Part shown: piece after piece, positions 61,930 through 64,000 of the stretch
How positions within the stretch are numbered: position 1 is the first letter of the stretch
How the letters are laid out: each line of letters begins with the position of its first letter
Assembly: GCA_016873165.1 (NCBI GenBank)
Contig: VGXV01000020.1
Span: forward strand, 1 to 64,000
Source of the DNA: Planctomycetota bacterium
GTDB lineage: Bacteria > Planctomycetota > Brocadiia > Brocadiales > Brocadiaceae
Length of the DNA stretch: 64,000 nucleotides
Reading direction: 5' to 3'
Notes under the pieces: model-generated
The model's database searches: none
What the model was told of the DNA's origin: nothing
Seen by the model: the letters and a program-made list of their open reading frames with translations, nothing else
Program-made: the position numbers and the translations under genes

Positions 61930-63152
61930 TGCCGAAAATAACTGACTACGAACCGATCGTCGGGACCCATACCATTGAAGAATTGCGGATATTAGCGGGC
62001 AAACTGCAGGGAAAGGTGATTCAGAACATCAATTCCACTGCTGTGGGTGGCGGTGTGGCTGAAATCCTGAATCGCATGGTGCCTTTATTGCAGGAACTGG
62101 GGGTAGATGCCCGATGGGATTTTATCAAGGGCGGTGAAAGTTTCTTTAATGTCACAAAAAAATTTCACAATGCGCTTCATGGGAAATCCGAGGAAATCAC
62201 ACCGCAAATGTTTGAAGTCTTCATGGATACAAGCCAGAGAAATATTGACGAAGTCAAGATGTATGGAGATATCATGTTTATCCATGATCCACAGCCTATT
62301 GCGCTGATTAAGAAAAAGGACTCCATGCCTCATAGTAAATGGGTCTGGCGATGCCATATCGATGTCTCAACGCCGAACAAACAGGTGTGGGATTTTCTCA
62401 CACCGTTTATTCATCAATACGATGGCGCTGTTTTTTCTGCTCCTGGTTTTTCACAGTCCTTGCCTATACGGCAATTTTTAATTTCTCCCTCTATTGATCC
62501 TTTAAGCGATAAAAACAGGGATTTGCCCCAGGAAACAGTAGAAAAAGTCCTGGAAAAATATCAGATACCCGGAGATAAACCCATTATCACGCAGATCTCG
62601 CGGTTTGACTATTTGAAAGACCCTGTCGGCGTTATCGAAGCCTATCGCCTGGTGAAGAAGCGCATTGACTGTCAGCTCATTATCGCCGGCGGCACCGCAA
62701 CGGATGACCCGGAATCAACGAAGGTCTTTGCAGAGACAAAAGAGGCAGCAGGAAACGATGCCGACATTCATATCCTTCCTATCCCTTCCGGCAGTGATAT
62801 AGAGATCAATGCCCTTCAGAGGGCGTCCACGGTCATCGTGCAGAAATCACTGCGTGAAGGATTCGGGCTTACCGTAACTGAAGCGTTATGGAAGGCGAGG
62901 CCTGTTGTCGCATCCAGCACCGGTGGGATTCCGTTGCAGGTAAAACACAAATACAGCGGTCTCTTATGTCATAGTGTTTCCGGCGCTGCCTTTGCAATAA
63001 AACAGCTATTAAACAGCCCGGAATACGCCAAGAGGCTGGGCGAAAACGGGCGTGAGCACGTCAGGCAAAATTTCCTTCTCACCCGCCATTTGAAGGACTA
63101 CATGCTCTTGTTTCTGTGCATGTACCATCCGGAAGATATAGTTTATTTGTAA
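61929..63152 (+). CDS. treT: Trehalose synthase-type glycosyltransferase (GT4, TreT-like)
   Basis: 407 residues. NSTAVGGGVAEILNRMVPLL, the WRCHIDVSTPN segment, ISRFDYLKDPVGVIEAY, and VIVQKSLREGFGLTVTEALW match TreT/trehalose glycosyltransferring synthases, which couple NDP-glucose to glucose in one step. Its ATG shares the last base of the cytochrome stop (TAATG). If OtsB is inactive, this enzyme would give a phosphatase-free route to trehalose, which makes the pair of OtsA and TreT-like proteins in one operon meaningful. Confidence 0.88.
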   Translation: MPKITDYEPIVGTHTIEELRILAGKLQGKVIQNINSTAVGGGVAEILNRMVPLLQELGVDARWDFIKGGESFFNVTKKFHNALHGKSEEITPQMFEVFMDTSQRNIDEVKMYGDIMFIHDPQPIALIKKKDSMPHSKWVWRCHIDVSTPNKQVWDFLTPFIHQYDGAVFSAPGFSQSLPIRQFLISPSIDPLSDKNRDLPQETVEKVLEKYQIPGDKPIITQISRFDYLKDPVGVIEAYRLVKKRIDCQLIIAGGTATDDPESTKVFAETKEAAGNDADIHILPIPSGSDIEINALQRASTVIVQKSLREGFGLTVTEALWKARPVVASSTGGIPLQVKHKYSGLLCHSVSGAAFAIKQLLNSPEYAKRLGENGREHVRQNFLLTRHLKDYMLLFLCMYHPEDIVYL

Positions 63153-63265
63153 TTTTCAAAATTACGTTGTAGCTGACGTAACAACAGATATTCCCTTTTT
63201 CATTTTGATTTTCAAGCAGGACTTAATGGTGTGATAAGAAATAATATGAGAATAATGGTGTTTTT

Positions 63266-63982
63266 ATGATAAAATTGGTAATAGTAAGGCACGGAGAAAG
63301 TATATGGAATTACGAAAATATATTTACAGGGTGGACGGATATTGATTTATCAGATAATGGAGTTGCAGAGGCAAAACAAGCAGGGAAAATCTTAAAAAAA
63401 GAGGGTTATGTTTTTGATATAGCCTTCACTTCCATACTCAAAAGAGCAATTAAAACTTTGTGGTATATTTTAGACGAAATGGATTTAACGTGGATACCAG
63501 TATACAATACATGGAGATTGAATGAAAGGCACTATGGCGCATTGCAGGGTTTAAACAAGGCTGAAGTGGCGAAAAAATATGGAACGGAACAAGCGCTTAT
63601 ATGGAGGAGAAGTTATGATGTTCCTCCCCCTTCTCTCACAATAACAGACGATCGTTATCCTGGTAATGATATAAAATACCAAAATATTGATATTGATAAA
63701 AAAGAAATACCTTTAACAGAGAGTTTAAAAGATACCGTTTTTAGATTTTTACCTTACTGGAATGAGGTAATATCACCCGCTATCCGTGAGAAAAAAAAGG
63801 TCGTCATTGTAGCTCACGGGAATAGTTTAAGGGCTTTGGTCAAATATCTTGATAATGTACCAGACGATAAAATAACCGCGTTAAACATCCCGACGGGTAT
63901 ACCTCTTGTGTATGAACTCGACGAGGGATTAAAACCAATCTCGAAATATTATCTTGGAAACGGAATGAGAGGTGAAGAATGA
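63266..63982 (+). CDS. gpmA: 2,3-bisphosphoglycerate-dependent phosphoglycerate mutase
   Basis: 238 residues. [19 protein letters not shown] includes the phosphohistidine [29 protein letters not shown] and [16 protein letters not shown] complete the site. It interconverts 3- and 2-phosphoglycerate. Weak ribosome site at 63255. It follows the treT gene by 113 bases and overlaps the next ORF by four bases (ATGA). Confidence 0.95.
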   Translation: MIKLVIVRHGESIWNYENIFTGWTDIDLSDNGVAEAKQAGKILKKEGYVFDIAFTSILKRAIKTLWYILDEMDLTWIPVYNTWRLNERHYGALQGLNKAEVAKKYGTEQALIWRRSYDVPPPSLTITDDRYPGNDIKYQNIDIDKKEIPLTESLKDTVFRFLPYWNEVISPAIREKKKVVIVAHGNSLRALVKYLDNVPDDKITALNIPTGIPLVYELDEGLKPISKYYLGNGMRGEE

Positions 63983-64000
63983 ATTGGTACCAGCTTTCTA
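63979..64000 (+). CDS. Start of a probable cation-transporting P-type ATPase (partial)
   Basis: Only seven codons are in the window: MNWYQLS, cut by the edge. ATG 63979 overlaps the gpmA stop (ATGA) with GAGAGG nearby. Calcium- and cation-transporting P-type ATPases often begin with W-(Y/H)-x-LS, so this is a guess from very little data. Confidence 0.35.

Overview
The window (about 42% GC by eye) looks like the chromosome of an anammox-type planctomycete (Brocadiales, Kuenenia/Brocadia/Jettenia-like). This is an inference from a formate/nitrite transporter beside an HPP-family protein and a Cache/PAS sensor, a twelve-haem c-type cytochrome lipoprotein, an orphan glycyl radical enzyme operon and many exported beta-propeller proteins. 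No rRNA, tRNA or CRISPR array was recognised.

Layout. 0-5 kb: a cobalamin riboswitch leads a coiled-coil porin and a YVTN beta-propeller, followed by a NosL-like/S41 peptidase fusion. 5-8.5 kb (minus): carbamate kinase, a cyclic-2,3-diphosphoglycerate-synthetase-like P-loop protein and thymidylate kinase. 9.4-13.5 kb: HPP protein, a Cache sensor whose PAS half lies in the -1 frame behind an A AAA AAG slippery heptamer, a coiled-coil membrane protein and an FNT channel, which suggests nitrite/formate uptake and sensing. 13.6-18 kb (minus): hisD-hisC-hisB plus a PQQ-type propeller, with a clear promoter and a terminator-like hairpin in the leader. 18-20.2 kb: an RNase HII-like protein and asd.

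20.2-25.7 kb is an accessory island: a decayed nucleotidyltransferase pair, a three-gene DUF262 / AAA-DUF3696 / unknown-protein operon (candidate defence system), and a DUF433-DUF5615 toxin-antitoxin pair broken by an 8-bp duplication. The operon and the toxin-antitoxin pair are bracketed by a 20-bp inverted repeat. 25.8-30.5 kb (minus): an iron-sulfur CCG protein, a glycyl radical enzyme and its activase. 30.7-37.8 kb: a low-complexity exported protein, MltA, then a GcvH-like protein without its lipoyl lysine, a DUF1611 protein, a dipeptide epimerase and an M20 deacylase (a likely D-glutamate or muropeptide recycling route), and a coiled-coil protein with a flagellin-like tail.

38-48 kb (minus) is a zinc homeostasis region: ABC permease and ATPase, ZnuA, a porin with a His/Glu-rich loop, ZIP and CDF transporters, Lgt, precorrin-2 dehydrogenase and two amidase paralogues, one truncated. 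It also holds an in-frame porin-ZnuA chimera, the scar of a deletion in a duplicated block. 48-51.4 kb: an SLC13 pseudogene split by a MITE, an arylsulfotransferase-like protein and a MATE exporter. 51.7-54.9 kb: an array of plus-strand cassettes separated by attC-like sites, with no integrase in view (HepT remnant, GIY-YIG/DUF4357 nuclease, DUF6883-DUF4926 fusion, RelB/ParE-type pair). A 301-bp MITE has entered the ParE gene with an 8-bp target duplication. 55-64 kb: TetR regulator, OtsA, a shortened OtsB, DUF5752 protein, flavoprotein, dodecahaem cytochrome, TreT-like glycosyltransferase, phosphoglycerate mutase and the first codons of a probable P-type ATPase.
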